Part shown: piece by piece, positions 37,685 through 47,656 of the stretch
Numbering within the stretch: position 1 is the first letter of the stretch
Layout: every line of letters begins with the position of its first letter
Source: Acuticoccus sp. MNP-M23
GTDB lineage: Bacteria > Pseudomonadota > Alphaproteobacteria > Rhizobiales > Amorphaceae
Assembly (NCBI RefSeq): GCF_031195445.1
Contig: NZ_CP133480.1
Location: forward strand, 124,001 to 188,000
DNA: 64,000 nt
Direction of reading: 5' to 3'
Translations under genes and position numbers: made by a program
Notes under the pieces: model-generated
The model's input: the letters and a program-made list of their open reading frames with translations, nothing else
What the model was told of the DNA's origin: nothing
Databases searched by the model: none

Positions 37685-38320
37685 TCAGGGCGCAAGCCAT
37701 TCGCGCCCGCCAGCGTCGCGGTAGTCGATCCGCGCGCGGCGATGTCCATTTGCTGCCAGATAAAGCCATTCAAATTCATTAACCGCAACGGTAATGGCCA
37801 CGAAGTTGGCATAACCGGCATCATCGCCAAGTGCGGCGGCCGCGGCGACCATCTCGGGCGTCTCCACGGGCGCACCGGGTCCGAAAGGCTGGCGATAACA
37901 AGCTTTTGAATAATGAGGCATCGCGCCCCAGAGCGATTCGGTCAGCGCGTCCCGGTTGTGAATTGCCGCGTCGCCGGAGACGCGCACCTGAATTTTTGCG
38001 TCATGGTCGTAAAGGATTATCGCGCACGACGGCGCTGCCGCCAGTTCTGGGATCTTGGCTGAGCGCACATCGGTGTGGAAGCGCAAGGTGCGGTCGCCTT
38101 CGTCGGCGCCGCGCAGCACCACGGTGCGGGCCTGCGGCCGGCCAGCCTCATCCACCGTTGCCACAACCACCTGATGAAATGCGCTTTTGCGCATTTTAAC
38201 GCCATCCACCATCGCGTCCCACGCCGCGCGCTCCACAGCGCCAAGGTCGTGATAATGGGCGGGAAAATCGGCGCCGCGGGCGGATGAAGCGTTGTCTGTT
38301 GCAAGGTTCGTCATGGTCAT
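37685..38320 (-). CDS. Pyridoxamine 5'-phosphate oxidase-like flavin protein
   Basis: A 211-residue split-barrel flavin protein. KSAFHQVVVATVDEAGRPQARTVVLRG and the FMN-binding DVRSAKIPELAAAPSCAIILYD match the PNPOx-like superfamily. It lacks the C-terminal signature of genuine PdxH, so the substrate is uncertain. The start ATG at 38320 gives MTMTNLATDN. It has no obvious functional neighbours. Confidence 0.78.
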   Translation of the reverse strand: MTMTNLATDNASSARGADFPAHYHDLGAVERAAWDAMVDGVKMRKSAFHQVVVATVDEAGRPQARTVVLRGADEGDRTLRFHTDVRSAKIPELAAAPSCAIILYDHDAKIQVRVSGDAAIHNRDALTESLWGAMPHYSKACYRQPFGPGAPVETPEMVAAAAALGDDAGYANFVAITVAVNEFEWLYLAANGHRRARIDYRDAGGREWLAP

Positions 38321-38349
38321 CCCGATCTGGCGGCCGGACGGCCGGCTGC

Positions 38350-39186
38350 CTAGGTGCGCTCGCCGATGCGGTCCATCACGCGGCTGGCGCGCACGAAGGC
38401 GTGGCCGAACAGGCTGCGGGCCAGCGCCACCGGCGCGAACGCCGCCGCAGATGCCGGGCCGATCACCACGGTCGACTGCCGCCCCAGCGCCGCCAGCGAC
38501 TGGGCCGCCACCTTTTCCGGCGCCATCGCGCCCGGAATGCGGCCACCGCTGTAACCGGCCCGTGCGCCGAATGCGGTTTTCACCGCGCCGGGGCAGGAGA
38601 CCAGCACGTCGATGGGCTTGCCGCTCATCTCGGCGGCAAACGATTCGGTGAACGACAGCACCAGCGCCTTGGAGGCGGCGTAGGTGGCAAGCGTCGGGAT
38701 CGGGAAGAACGCGGCCGACGAGGCGACGTTGATGAGGCCGGCGTTGCGGCCCGAAAGCTCGGCACGGTCGATCATCCCCGGCACCAGCCGGTGGATCAGC
38801 GCCATCACCGCCTCGACGTTGACGCGAAGCGTCGTCTGGTGCTCCTCGAACGGCACGTCGAGGAAATTGCCGTACTGGCCGAGGCCCGCGTTGTTGATGA
38901 GGAGATCGACCTCGCCGGCCTCTGCGGCACGGGCGACGGCATCCAGTCCCTCGTGGGTGGCAAGGTCGGCCACCACCGTTTCCGCCCTCGGGCCGAACTC
39001 GGCCGCGAGAAGCGTGAGCGCCTCCTCGTCGCGGCCGGTGAGGATCATCGCCGTCTCTTCGGGGAGCGCACGGGCGAAGGCGGCGCCGATGCCGCCTGTC
39101 GCCCCGGTGATCAGCGCGCGGGCGGAAGGCTCGCGCGGGGTCATCAGGGCATCACGGATTTTCGAATGGGTCATGCTGCATGACAT
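38350..39186 (-). CDS. Short-chain dehydrogenase/reductase
   Basis: A 278-residue classical SDR with the NAD(P)-binding TGATGGIGAA, the NNAGLGQYG motif and the catalytic Ser, Tyr and Lys (SSAAFFP, YAASK). The ATG at 39186 follows a GGTGGA; ATGs at 39174 and 39147 are possible alternatives. The substrate cannot be inferred. It lies in the same direction as, and downstream of, the gcv operon, 43 bases after the gcvPB stop. Confidence 0.85.
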   Translation of the reverse strand: MSCSMTHSKIRDALMTPREPSARALITGATGGIGAAFARALPEETAMILTGRDEEALTLLAAEFGPRAETVVADLATHEGLDAVARAAEAGEVDLLINNAGLGQYGNFLDVPFEEHQTTLRVNVEAVMALIHRLVPGMIDRAELSGRNAGLINVASSAAFFPIPTLATYAASKALVLSFTESFAAEMSGKPIDVLVSCPGAVKTAFGARAGYSGGRIPGAMAPEKVAAQSLAALGRQSTVVIGPASAAAFAPVALARSLFGHAFVRASRVMDRIGERT

Positions 39187-39228
39187 ACAAGTCCACCCGC
39201 AATTGTCGAGATGCTGCTTCTCTTTGCC

Positions 39229-40731
39229 CTACTCGGCCGCCTCAGCCAACGGCGCGGGAGCCTCGTAGGTGAGGACGGGTTTGCGGGCAGCCCGCGTCTC
39301 GTCCAGCCGCCGGCGCGGGGCAAAACGCGGCGCCTCGGTGAAGCGCTCGGTGTCGCCATTGCGGGCGGCCTTGGCAAGGTCCCGCATGGTGGCGATGAAG
39401 AGATCCAGCGAGGCGAGGCTCTCCGATTCGGTTGGCTCCACCAGCATCGCGCCGGAGACGACCAGCGGGAAGTACATGGTCATCGGGTGGAAACCCTCGT
39501 CGATCAGCGCCTTGGCGAAATCGAGCGTGGTGATGCCGGTGCCCTTGAGGAAGCGGTCGTCGAACAGCACCTCGTGCATCGCGGGCTTTTCTGGGAACGA
39601 GACGGTCATCACATCTGACAGCGAGGCCTTGATGTAGTTGGCGGCGAGCACCGCATCCTCGGAGGCTTCGCGCAGGCCATCGGCGCCGTGGCTCATCATG
39701 TAAGAGAGCGCGCGGACGTACATTCCCATCTGGCCGTGGAACGCCGTGAGGCGGCCGAAGGGGAGTTCCTCGCCGGTGGTCTGGTCGGCGCGCTCGACCA
39801 GCGTGCCGTCGGCGCGCAGGAACGGCACCGGCGCGAACGGGGCCAGCCGCTCCGACAGCACCACGGGGCCGGAGCCCGGCCCGCCGCCACCATGGGGGGT
39901 GGAGAAGGTCTTGTGGAGGTTGATGTGCATCGCGTCGACGCCAAGGTCGCCGGGCCGCGTCTTGCCGACGATGGCGTTGAAGTTCGCCCCGTCGCCATAG
40001 AAATACGCGCCCGCCTCGTGCAGCGCTGCGGCAATTTCGGCAATCTCCGGCTCGAACAGGCCGCAGGTGTTGGGGTTGGTCAGCATGATCGCCGCGACAT
40101 CACTGTCGATGGCTTCCTTCACGGCCTCGACCGACACCGTGCCGTCGCTGCGCGCCTTGATCGAGCGCACCTTGTAGCCGAGCGCGGCGGCGGTGGCGGG
40201 GTTGGTGCCGTGGGCGCTTTCGGGCACCAGAACCGTGGTGCGGGTTTCGCCCTTGGCGGCGATGGCGGCGCGGATTGCCATCATCCCCGCAAGCTCGCCC
40301 TGCGCGCCGGCCTTGGGGGACAGCGCGACGGCTTCCATCCCGGTCATGACGCACAGCCAGCGGGAGAGTTCGCCCATCAGCTCCAGCGCGCCGGGCACGG
40401 TGGAGACCGGCTGCAGCGGGTGAATGTCGGCAAAGCCCGGCAGCCGCGCCATCTTCTCGTTGAGGCGCGGGTTGTGCTTCATGGTGCAGGAGCCGAGCGG
40501 GTACATGCCAAGGTCGATGGCGTAGTTCTGCCGCGAAAGACGCACATAGTGGCGCATGGTTTCCGGCTCGGTGAGGCCCGGCAGATCAATGGCGCTCTTG
40601 CGGGCGAGGCTGCCGAGGCGGCTCTTGACTTTCGGCGGTTCCGGCAGGTCGACGCCGGTGTTTTCCAGCCGCCCGACCTCGAACAGCAGCGGTTCGTGGA
40701 TTTCCAGCGCTTCGTTTTTGGTGAAGGTCAT
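39229..40731 (-). CDS. gcvPB: Glycine dehydrogenase (decarboxylating) subunit 2
   Basis: A 500-residue P-protein beta half. The PLP lysine is near residue 274 in INLHKTFSTPHGGGGPG. With GcvPA it decarboxylates glycine and moves aminomethyl to lipoyl-GcvH. The split P-protein is less common in rhizobia, where one long GcvP is usual. Its ATG shares one base with the gcvPA stop (TGATG). It is last in the gcvT-gcvH-nudix-gcvPA-gcvPB operon. Confidence 0.94.
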   Translation of the reverse strand: MTFTKNEALEIHEPLLFEVGRLENTGVDLPEPPKVKSRLGSLARKSAIDLPGLTEPETMRHYVRLSRQNYAIDLGMYPLGSCTMKHNPRLNEKMARLPGFADIHPLQPVSTVPGALELMGELSRWLCVMTGMEAVALSPKAGAQGELAGMMAIRAAIAAKGETRTTVLVPESAHGTNPATAAALGYKVRSIKARSDGTVSVEAVKEAIDSDVAAIMLTNPNTCGLFEPEIAEIAAALHEAGAYFYGDGANFNAIVGKTRPGDLGVDAMHINLHKTFSTPHGGGGPGSGPVVLSERLAPFAPVPFLRADGTLVERADQTTGEELPFGRLTAFHGQMGMYVRALSYMMSHGADGLREASEDAVLAANYIKASLSDVMTVSFPEKPAMHEVLFDDRFLKGTGITTLDFAKALIDEGFHPMTMYFPLVVSGAMLVEPTESESLASLDLFIATMRDLAKAARNGDTERFTEAPRFAPRRRLDETRAARKPVLTYEAPAPLAEAAE

Positions 40732-42059
40732 CAGATCTCTCCCAGCGCTGCGGCGAGGCTTGCAATGTCGTCGTCGGTGGTCAGCTCGGTCGCGGCCACC
40801 ACCATGAGGTCGCGGTCCGCGTCGGGGTCGAGGCGGGAAACCGGGACACCACCAAGGATGCCCTTTGCCGCCAACCGCTCGATCACCTCGGCCGCATCGC
40901 CCGGCACCTGAACCGTGAATTCGTTGAAGAAGGTGTCGTTGAGCACCTCCACGCCCGGCACGGCCGCCAGCGCCTCGGCGGTCTTTACCGCGGCGGCATG
41001 GTTGAGGGCGGAAAGGCGCGAGAGACCCGCTTCGCCGAGCAGCGTCATGTGGATGGAGAAGGCCAGCGCGCAGAGGCCGGAGTTGGTGCAGATGTTGGAG
41101 GTCGCCTTGTCGCGGCGGATGTGCTGCTCGCGGGTGTTGAGCGTCAGCGCAAAGCCGCGCTTGCCCTCGGTGTCCTGCGTCTCGCCCGCAAGGCGGCCCG
41201 GCATCTGGCGTACGAACTTCTTCTGCGTCGCGAAAAGGCCCACATAGGGGCCGCCGAAGTTCAGCGCATTGCCGATCCCCTGCCCCTCGCCCACCACAAT
41301 GTCGGCGCCCATGGCACCCGGCGCCTCGATGGCGCCGAACGCGACGGGCTCGGTGAACACCGCAACCAGCAGCGCGCCGGCCGCATGGGCGGCCTCCGCG
41401 ATGGGCTTCAAGTCGATGAGGTGGCCGTAGAAGGATGGCGTCTGCACCACCACGCAGGCGACCGTGTCGTCGATGGACGCGACAATGTCTTCCGTGGCGC
41501 GCGGGTCGGCGGGAAGCGCGGTCACGTCGACGCCCGTCGCGATGGTCTCGATCACGTCGCGATACTGGGGGTGAAGGCCGCCGGCGAGCACGGCCTTGCG
41601 GCGGCGCGTGGTGCGGGCGGCCATCATCACCGCCTCGGCGGCGGCGGTGGAGCCGTCGTACATGGAGGCGTTGGCGACCTCCATGCCGGTGAGGCGCGCC
41701 ACCTGGGTCTGGAACTCGAACAGCACCTGGAGCGTGCCCTGGCTGATCTCGGCCTGGTAGGGCGTGTACGAGGTGAGGAATTCGGAGCGCTGGATGAGGT
41801 GGTCGACGCTGGCCGGCACATGGTGGCGGTAGGCGCCGGCGCCGACGAAGAACGGGCCGTCGCCGGCCGCGTGGTTCTTTCGCGCCATTTTCGACAGCGC
41901 GCGTTCCACGGCCATCTCGGACTGGCCGGTGGGGAGCGGCAGCAGGCCGTCGACCCAGTGCTTTGCCGGCACGTCGGCAAACAGGTCGTCGACGCTCTCG
42001 ATGCCGATCCGCTCCAGCATCAAGGCACGGTCGTCCGCAGTCAGCGGGTGGTAGCGCAT
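40731..42059 (-). CDS. gcvPA: Glycine dehydrogenase (decarboxylating) subunit 1
   Basis: A 442-residue P-protein alpha half, starting [19 protein letters not shown] with the conserved [20 protein letters not shown] and [11 protein letters not shown] regions. It lacks the PLP lysine, which is supplied by GcvPB. Thirty bases separate it from the Nudix gene upstream. Confidence 0.94.
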   Translation of the reverse strand: MRYHPLTADDRALMLERIGIESVDDLFADVPAKHWVDGLLPLPTGQSEMAVERALSKMARKNHAAGDGPFFVGAGAYRHHVPASVDHLIQRSEFLTSYTPYQAEISQGTLQVLFEFQTQVARLTGMEVANASMYDGSTAAAEAVMMAARTTRRRKAVLAGGLHPQYRDVIETIATGVDVTALPADPRATEDIVASIDDTVACVVVQTPSFYGHLIDLKPIAEAAHAAGALLVAVFTEPVAFGAIEAPGAMGADIVVGEGQGIGNALNFGGPYVGLFATQKKFVRQMPGRLAGETQDTEGKRGFALTLNTREQHIRRDKATSNICTNSGLCALAFSIHMTLLGEAGLSRLSALNHAAAVKTAEALAAVPGVEVLNDTFFNEFTVQVPGDAAEVIERLAAKGILGGVPVSRLDPDADRDLMVVAATELTTDDDIASLAAALGEI

Positions 42060-42089
42060 GGATTCACTTCCCGTTCGTCGTATCGGTCA

Positions 42090-42536
42090 TCAGCGCACGA
42101 GGAGTTCGAGGCTGTCATATTTCGCTTCGCCGGGCGGGCCGAAGGCGGCGTCCGCCAGGCTGTCCGGCTTGAAGCGGATGCCGGCGAGCGCATCCCGGTC
42201 AAAAAAGGCGCGCTCGCTCACGATTTCATCGGTATCGCGCCAGGCGGGGTCCAGCGCACCGCCCGCGATGGTGGCGCGGAAGAACAGCTCCACCTGGTGG
42301 AAGCCCTTCTCGGGGCTGTGGAACTCGTTCACCAGCGCCAACGCGCCGACCTTGATGGTGAGCCCTGTCTCCTCGAACACCTCGCGCACAAGGTTCTCGG
42401 TGAGGCTGGCGTGGGGCTCGACACCGCCGCCGGGGGCACACCACAGGTCGCTGAGGCCGGCCTTGTAGGCGTTGACGAGGAGGAGCTTGCCGTCCTCCAC
42501 AATCAGCGCACGCACCGCAAGGCGAGGCCCGGCCAC
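42090..42536 (-). CDS. Nudix hydrolase embedded in the gcv operon
   Basis: A 148-residue Nudix-fold protein. The box reads GGGVEPHASLTENLVREVFE, with a full C-terminal REVFEETG but Ala in place of the first Glu (GX5E), so metal binding may be altered; such variants occur in active members. It starts with a GTG three bases after the gcvH stop and is followed by gcvPA. The substrate is unknown. Position inside the operon means it is co-expressed with glycine cleavage under the riboswitch. Confidence 0.82.
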   Translation of the reverse strand: MAGPRLAVRALIVEDGKLLLVNAYKAGLSDLWCAPGGGVEPHASLTENLVREVFEETGLTIKVGALALVNEFHSPEKGFHQVELFFRATIAGGALDPAWRDTDEIVSERAFFDRDALAGIRFKPDSLADAAFGPPGEAKYDSLELLVR

Positions 42537-42539
42537 GCC

Positions 42540-42908
42540 TCAGCTCTTGGCGAGGAAGGCGTCGTAGGCGGCCTTGTCCATCAGCGCGTCCACCGCCGCG
42601 GCGTCGGAAAGCTTGATCTTGGCGAACCAGCCGCCCTCCTCAGCCGCCTCGTTGACGAGCTGCGGGTTCTCGTCCAGCGCGGCGTTGACCTCGGTCACCT
42701 CACCGTCCAGCGGGGCGTAGACGTCTGACGCGGCCTTCACGCTTTCCACCACTGCGAACGCATCGCCCTTGGCGAGCGTGCGGCCCACCTCGGGCAGCTC
42801 CACGAACGTGATGTCGCCGAGCTGTTCCTGCGCGTGGGCGGTGATGCCCACGGTGGCAATGTCGCCGGCGAGGTCGATCCACTCGTGGTCTTCGGTATAG
42901 CGCTTCAT
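42540..42908 (-). CDS. gcvH: Glycine cleavage system H protein
   Basis: A 122-residue lipoyl carrier. Lys58 in [12 protein letters not shown] is the lipoylation site, and the N-terminal [10 protein letters not shown] is typical. It shuttles the aminomethyl group between GcvPA/B and GcvT. Its ATG overlaps the gcvT stop by four bases (ATGA). Confidence 0.95.
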   Translation of the reverse strand: MKRYTEDHEWIDLAGDIATVGITAHAQEQLGDITFVELPEVGRTLAKGDAFAVVESVKAASDVYAPLDGEVTEVNAALDENPQLVNEAAEEGGWFAKIKLSDAAAVDALMDKAAYDAFLAKS

Positions 42909-44035
42909 AGGAGTCCCTTGCGTTTGACGTTGGGCTGGACGAAGGGCAGCGCGGCGACGGTGACGCCAATCCGCTTGCCCCGCACGTCCGCTTCAAGCTT
43001 CGTGCCGATTTCGGCGCAGGCGGAGAGGACGAGCCCCACCGCGATTGGCGCCCCCACCGTCGGCCCGACGCCGCCGGAGGTGACGATGCCCGCCGTGTGC
43101 TCGCTCTGATAAAGCGCAGCGCCCGCCCGCACGGGCACCCGCCCCTCAACGGTGAGCCCGACGCGCTGGCGTGCTGGCCCGTCTTCGAGTTCGGCAAGGA
43201 TCGGTTCGGCGCCGATGAAGCCGCCCTCGGCCCGGCGCCGCTTGCCGATGGCAAACACGATGCCGGCTTCGACGGGTGAAATGTCTTCGGCAAGGTCCTG
43301 GCCGTAAAGGCAGAGCCCGGCTTCCAGCCGCAGCGTGTCGCGCGCGCCAAGGCCCACCTCGGTCACGCGCGGATCGGCCGCCAGCGCCGCCCACGCGGCC
43401 GGCGCCACCTCCGGCGGCAGCGACAGCTCGAAGCCGTCCTCCCCGGTGTAGCCGCAGCGCGAGACCAGCGCCGGCACGCCGAACGCCTCGGTCTGGACCG
43501 CGGTCATGAAGGTGAGTGCGGCAAGGTCGGCTGCCACGTGCGGCGCCAGCACCGCCTCCGCCTGCGGCCCCTGCAGCGCAATCAGCGCGCGGTCCAGGAA
43601 ATCGACCGAAACGCCGGATGCGGTGTGTTTCTCGATGTGGGCAGCCACGGCATCGCGGCGGGCGCCGTTGACCACCAGGCGAAACCCGTCGCCAAGGCGC
43701 GTGATGATGAGGTCATCCACCACGCCGCCATTTTCGTTGGTGACGACGGTGTAGCGGGCAATCTCGTCCTTGAGGCCGGTGATGTTGCCGGGGGTGATCC
43801 GCTCCAGCCACTCGGCAGCGCCCGGACCGGACACGTCGGCCTGACCCATGTGCGACACGTCGAACAGGCCGGCGCTGGTGCGCGTTGCCGTGTGCTCGGC
43901 GATGATGCCGGTGTACTGGATCGGCATTTCGTACCCGGCGAAGGGCACCATCCGCGCCCCGGACGCCTTGTGCAGATCGTAAAGCGGTGTGCGGCGCAGT
44001 GCGCCATCACCCGAATCGGTATGTTCTGATCCCAA
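42905..44035 (-). CDS. gcvT: Aminomethyltransferase (glycine cleavage T protein)
   Basis: A 376-residue GcvT. It has the N-terminal folate-binding fold ([39 protein letters not shown]) and the C-terminal barrel. It releases ammonia and makes methylene-tetrahydrofolate. The TTG at 44035 is chosen because GGAGG lies 5 bases upstream (44041-44045) and the family homology starts soon after. In-frame codons further upstream (such as an ATG at 44098) lie inside or touching the glycine riboswitch, so they are unlikely starts. First gene of the operon. Confidence 0.92.
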   Translation of the reverse strand: MGSEHTDSGDGALRRTPLYDLHKASGARMVPFAGYEMPIQYTGIIAEHTATRTSAGLFDVSHMGQADVSGPGAAEWLERITPGNITGLKDEIARYTVVTNENGGVVDDLIITRLGDGFRLVVNGARRDAVAAHIEKHTASGVSVDFLDRALIALQGPQAEAVLAPHVAADLAALTFMTAVQTEAFGVPALVSRCGYTGEDGFELSLPPEVAPAAWAALAADPRVTEVGLGARDTLRLEAGLCLYGQDLAEDISPVEAGIVFAIGKRRRAEGGFIGAEPILAELEDGPARQRVGLTVEGRVPVRAGAALYQSEHTAGIVTSGGVGPTVGAPIAVGLVLSACAEIGTKLEADVRGKRIGVTVAALPFVQPNVKRKGLL

Positions 44036-44094
44036 GGATCCCTCCAGTCCACGACGAAACAGCCAGCCGCGAAAATGCGTCTGCTGCCCTTCTG

Positions 44095-44270
44095 TCATGG
44101 CACCTGAGAGATTTCCCGGCACGCCCAAAAACGCGCCAGCTACTCCTTCGGTGGGCTGCTCCCGCGAGCAGCCGCTTTCCAGAATCTCGTTTTTTGCGCG
44201 GTCCTTTTGCCTGAGAGTTTCCGGGCCGTTGCTCCTTCGGCGCCGCACGAATGCGGTCTCTCCCGCGCAA
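44095..44270 (-). promoter_or_regulatory. Tandem glycine riboswitch controlling gcvTHP
   Basis: Two consecutive aptamers are readable on the minus strand. The first (about 44267 to 44196) begins GGGAGAGACC and contains CCGAAGGAGCAA and AACTCTCAGGCAAAAGGAC. The second (about 44182 to 44097) contains CGGGAGCAG, CCGAAGGAGTAG and AATCTCTCAGGTGCC. These are the conserved core elements of the gcvT-type glycine riboswitch. It ends about 60 bases before the gcvT TTG start and would turn on glycine cleavage when glycine is plentiful. Confidence 0.92.
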
Positions 44271-44318
44271 GCCTTAGTGTGCTGCTCACCTGCGCAAAGT
44301 CAAGCGAAGCGGCACGGA

Positions 44319-44888
44319 TCAGCCGTCAAAGCCCACCACGATCTCGGCGTTTGCGGGGTCCTTCACGGCGATCGCCTCGTCAACGTAGGCCCAGTCGTCG
44401 GACGCGCCGGACCGCGTCACGCCGACGCTGTGAAGGCGGCTGTAGGTGACTTCGCCGTTTTCGCGAACGGCAATGCGCAGGGGCAGCTCGATGGCCGAAG
44501 GCGCACCGCCGCCGCCCTCGATCACACGGCCCGAAACCCCGACGCGCACCGTCACCCCGTCGGCCGCCGGCGAACACTCGCGCGCCATTTTGGTGATGGT
44601 GGCTTGCCAGCGCAGGCGCGACGGGTCGTCGCTGCCGCCGTCGCGGCGGATCACTTCTGTCCCCGACAATATGTTGACCGGCGGGCAGGTGGATTTCGGC
44701 GTGAAAAGTGCCGGGTCGATCACTTCCGGCTCCGGCCGTCCCGCGTTGATGATCTTGCCGAATGTGCCCTTGTCACCGGACGAACCGCTGCACGCGGCAA
44801 GCACGGCGGGGAGAACCACCATCGCGCACACCACACCGGCGCGCCGCACCCGTCCGGCTGTTCGGGACCCGTGTTGCTGTCTTGCCAT
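44319..44888 (-). CDS. Putative lipoprotein of unknown function
   Basis: A 189-residue protein with a lipoprotein signal: basic start, a hydrophobic stretch and the lipobox VLAAC with Cys33 as the lipidation site. The mature part has no motif I recognise. It includes the segment DGVTVRVGVSGRVIEGGGG, suggesting a beta-rich fold. A GGAG lies upstream of the ATG. It stands alone between the riboswitch and ispH; the next gene is divergent. Confidence 0.7.
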   Translation of the reverse strand: MARQQHGSRTAGRVRRAGVVCAMVVLPAVLAACSGSSGDKGTFGKIINAGRPEPEVIDPALFTPKSTCPPVNILSGTEVIRRDGGSDDPSRLRWQATITKMARECSPAADGVTVRVGVSGRVIEGGGGAPSAIELPLRIAVRENGEVTYSRLHSVGVTRSGASDDWAYVDEAIAVKDPANAEIVVGFDG

Positions 44889-44969
44889 CGGCCTAGCGCT
44901 CCTTGACTCTGCACACTCGCGCTCCTCTATGACTGGGAGACGTCAAAAATCAACGTCAGGCGAGGGGCG

Positions 44970-45950
44970 ATGGACAACGGAAGAGCCATGAAGGTGCTGC
45001 TTTGCGCCCCGCGCGGCTTCTGCGCTGGTGTGGACCGCGCCATCCAGATTGTCGAGATTGCGCTTGAGCGCTTCGGCGCGCCTGTCTATGTGCGGCACGA
45101 GATCGTCCACAACCGCTACGTCGTCCAGTCGCTGGAAGACAAGGGTGCGGTTTTCGTCGAAGAGCTGGAAGAGATCGAGGCGGACGACCGTCCCGTGATC
45201 TTTTCGGCCCATGGCGTTCCGAAGGAAGTTGAAGCGGACGCTGCGGCGCGCAACCTCTTCTTCCTCGATGCCACCTGCCCGCTGGTCTCAAAGGTCCACC
45301 GCGAAGCGGAAATCCACCACAAACGCGGCCGCCACATCCTGCTCATCGGCCATGCCGGCCACCCCGAAGTCGTCGGCACCATGGGCCAGCTGCCCGAGGG
45401 CACGGTCGAGCTGATCGAAACCGTCCGCGACGTGGCGCGGCTCGACGTGCCGGACCCTGCCAATCTTGCATGGATCAGTCAGACCACCCTTTCGGTGGAT
45501 GACACGAAGGCCATCGTCAGTGCTCTCAACGAGCGCTTTCCCGCCATCGTCGGCCCCCACAAGGACGACATCTGCTACGCCACCACAAACCGGCAGGAGG
45601 CGGTGAAGGCCGTGGCCGCCGATTGCGATGCGATGATCATCGTCGGTGCGCCCAACTCGTCCAACTCCCAGCGCCTGCGCGAAGTGGCGCTGTCGGCCGG
45701 CTGCCCGCGCGCCCAGCTCATCCAGCGCGCCAGCGAGATCGACGTCGAAAGCTACGACGGCGTGGCGACCCTCGGCATCACCGCCGGGGCCTCCGCGCCC
45801 GAAGAGCTTGTCGAGGAAGTGCTCGACCGGTTTGCCGCGCGTTTTTCGCTGACGCTGGAATCGGCCCGTACCGCGGACGAAACGATCGTCTTCCCGCTCC
45901 CCCGCCTTCTGCGGGACACTGCGAAACCCGAAAAAGCGGTCGCCGGCTGA
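44970..45950 (+). CDS. ispH: 4-hydroxy-3-methylbut-2-enyl diphosphate reductase
   Basis: A 326-residue IspH, the last enzyme of the MEP isoprenoid pathway. Three conserved iron-sulfur cysteines are visible in [18 protein letters not shown] and ICYATTNRQ, together with the PNSSNSQRL motif. Two starts are possible: ATG 44970 (GAGGGG very close) or ATG 44988, which has GGAAGAG at good spacing and gives [12 protein letters not shown]. It forms the usual ispH-thrB-rnhA group. Confidence 0.95.
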   Translation: MDNGRAMKVLLCAPRGFCAGVDRAIQIVEIALERFGAPVYVRHEIVHNRYVVQSLEDKGAVFVEELEEIEADDRPVIFSAHGVPKEVEADAAARNLFFLDATCPLVSKVHREAEIHHKRGRHILLIGHAGHPEVVGTMGQLPEGTVELIETVRDVARLDVPDPANLAWISQTTLSVDDTKAIVSALNERFPAIVGPHKDDICYATTNRQEAVKAVAADCDAMIIVGAPNSSNSQRLREVALSAGCPRAQLIQRASEIDVESYDGVATLGITAGASAPEELVEEVLDRFAARFSLTLESARTADETIVFPLPRLLRDTAKPEKAVAG

Positions 45951-45984
45951 TCAGGCCGCGCCGCCCTGCGAAATTTCATCGATC

Positions 45985-46950
45985 ATGGCCGTCTATACTC
46001 ACGTCGACGACGAGGCGCTTGCCGCCTTCCTGACCCTTTACGACGTGGGCGACATGCTCTCGGTCAAGGGCATTGCGGAAGGGGTCGAAAACACGAATTA
46101 CCTCCTTCGCACCGAACAAGGCACGTTCATCCTCACGCTGTACGAGCAGCGGGTGGATCGGGACGAGCTGCCTTTCTTCCTGCACCTGATGGAACATGCT
46201 GCCGACAAGGGCCTTGCCGTGCCCCGCCCGGTCCACCGCCGTGACGGCGGCGTCATCTCGCAGCTTTGCGGCCGCGCAGCCGCCATGATCACCTTTCTGG
46301 ACGGGGTGGCCGCCCGGCGCCCCGGCCCTTTGCAGTGCGCCGAACTCGGCCGCGGTCTCGCCGCGTTCCACGCCGCCACCGCCGACTTCGGCATGACCCG
46401 CCGGAACGGCCTTGGCATGGCGGCCTGGGCGCCTTTGTTTGCCCAGTCTCGCGAAACCGCCGACACCGTCCTTCCGGGGCTCACGGCCATGGTGAGCGAT
46501 GAACTCGAATGCCTCGCGGCCGCCTGGCCGACCACCCTCCCCACCGGGATCATCCACGCCGACCTCTTTCCCGACAACGTGTTCTTCGTCCAGAAGAAGC
46601 TGTCCGGCCTGATCGACTTCTATTTCGCCTGCAACGACATTCTCGCCTACGATCTCGCCATCTGCCTCAACGCCTGGTGCTTCGAGGAGGACGGGTCGTT
46701 CAACGTCACCAAGTCGCAGGCGATGACCAGCGCCTATGCCGCCGTGCGGCCCCTGTCGGATGCCGAGGTGGAGGCCATGCCGATCCTTGCGCGCGGCGCT
46801 GCGCTCCGCTTCCTGCTGACACGCCTGCACGACTGGCTGCGCGTGCCCGAAGGCGCCTTGGTGACCCCGAAGGACCCGGTGGATTACGTGAACCGGCTGC
46901 GCTTCCACCGGCAGGTGACGCGGGCATCCGAATACGGAATTTCCCTGTGA
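45985..46950 (+). CDS. thrB: Homoserine kinase (ThrB, APH-fold type)
   Basis: A 321-residue homoserine kinase of the aminoglycoside-phosphotransferase fold, as in Pseudomonas and alphaproteobacteria rather than the GHMP form. It shows [15 protein letters not shown] at the start, the catalytic loop [13 protein letters not shown] and the metal-binding [11 protein letters not shown]. It phosphorylates homoserine on the way to threonine. Its stop overlaps the rnhA GTG start. Confidence 0.92.
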   Translation: MAVYTHVDDEALAAFLTLYDVGDMLSVKGIAEGVENTNYLLRTEQGTFILTLYEQRVDRDELPFFLHLMEHAADKGLAVPRPVHRRDGGVISQLCGRAAAMITFLDGVAARRPGPLQCAELGRGLAAFHAATADFGMTRRNGLGMAAWAPLFAQSRETADTVLPGLTAMVSDELECLAAAWPTTLPTGIIHADLFPDNVFFVQKKLSGLIDFYFACNDILAYDLAICLNAWCFEEDGSFNVTKSQAMTSAYAAVRPLSDAEVEAMPILARGAALRFLLTRLHDWLRVPEGALVTPKDPVDYVNRLRFHRQVTRASEYGISL

Positions 46951-47399
46951 GCGACGACCGCGACATCGTGATCTACACCGACGGTGCGTGCAGCGGGAAT
47001 CCCGGCCCCGGCGGCTGGGGCGCTATTTTGACGTTCGGCGAGCACAGCAAGGAGCTGTTCGGCGGCGAGAAGGACACGACCAACAACCGCATGGAGCTGA
47101 CCGCAGCGCTGCGCGCCCTGGAGGCTCTCAAGCGCCCCTCCGAAGTGACGGTCTACACGGACAGCCAGTATCTGCGCAAAGGCATCACCGAGTGGCTCGC
47201 CGGCTGGAAGCGCAAGAAATGGATGACGGCCTCAAAGCAGCCGGTGAAGAACGTGGATCTGTGGCAGGCGCTGGACGCGCAGGCCGGGCGTCATGATATC
47301 GACTGGAAGTGGGTCAAGGGTCACGCCGGCCACCCCATGAACGAGCGGGCCGACGAGTTAGCCCGCCAGGGCGTCACCGAGATCCGCAGCAAGCGCTGA
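46947..47399 (+). CDS. rnhA: Ribonuclease HI
   Basis: A 150-residue RNase HI that removes RNA from RNA-DNA hybrids. All four catalytic acids are present: Asp12 ([14 protein letters not shown]), Glu50 (NNRMELTAA), Asp72 (YTDSQY) and Asp136 (NERADELA). It uses a GTG start overlapping the thrB stop (GTGA). Confidence 0.94.
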   Translation: MSDDRDIVIYTDGACSGNPGPGGWGAILTFGEHSKELFGGEKDTTNNRMELTAALRALEALKRPSEVTVYTDSQYLRKGITEWLAGWKRKKWMTASKQPVKNVDLWQALDAQAGRHDIDWKWVKGHAGHPMNERADELARQGVTEIRSKR

Positions 47400-47466
47400 C
47401 TGCCCGCAAATTTCCGCCCCCGCGCGCCTTGCGACCCCGCCCCACCATCGCCATAACCATGGTCAG

Positions 47467-47543
47467 GTCCTCGTAGCTCAGCAGGATAGAGCATCAGATT
47501 CCTAATCTGGGGGTCGCAGGTTCGAATCCTGCCGGGGACACCA
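47467..47543 (+). tRNA. tRNA-Arg (anticodon CCU)
   Basis: A 77-base cloverleaf with encoded CCA. The acceptor GTCCTCG pairs with CGGGGAC (one T-G pair), the D-arm has AGCTCAGCAGGATAGAGC, the anticodon loop is TTCCTAA with anticodon CCT, and the T-arm has GGTTCGAATCC. It marks the change from core genes on the left to accessory signalling genes on the right. Confidence 0.95.
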
Positions 47544-47656
47544 ATTAACTCAAATTGCTTGGATGACTCACAGCCTGGTTCAGGGTCTGGACCGGTGATC
47601 TGGTGAACAGGGCCGTCATCTGCCTCATCTCCGGCTGAGATACCGGGCCGCTGCGC

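Noticed and set aside
44036-44248. N-terminal extension of gcvT through the riboswitch
   Set aside because: The bases are explained by two conserved glycine aptamers, and the strong GGAGG lies downstream before the TTG.
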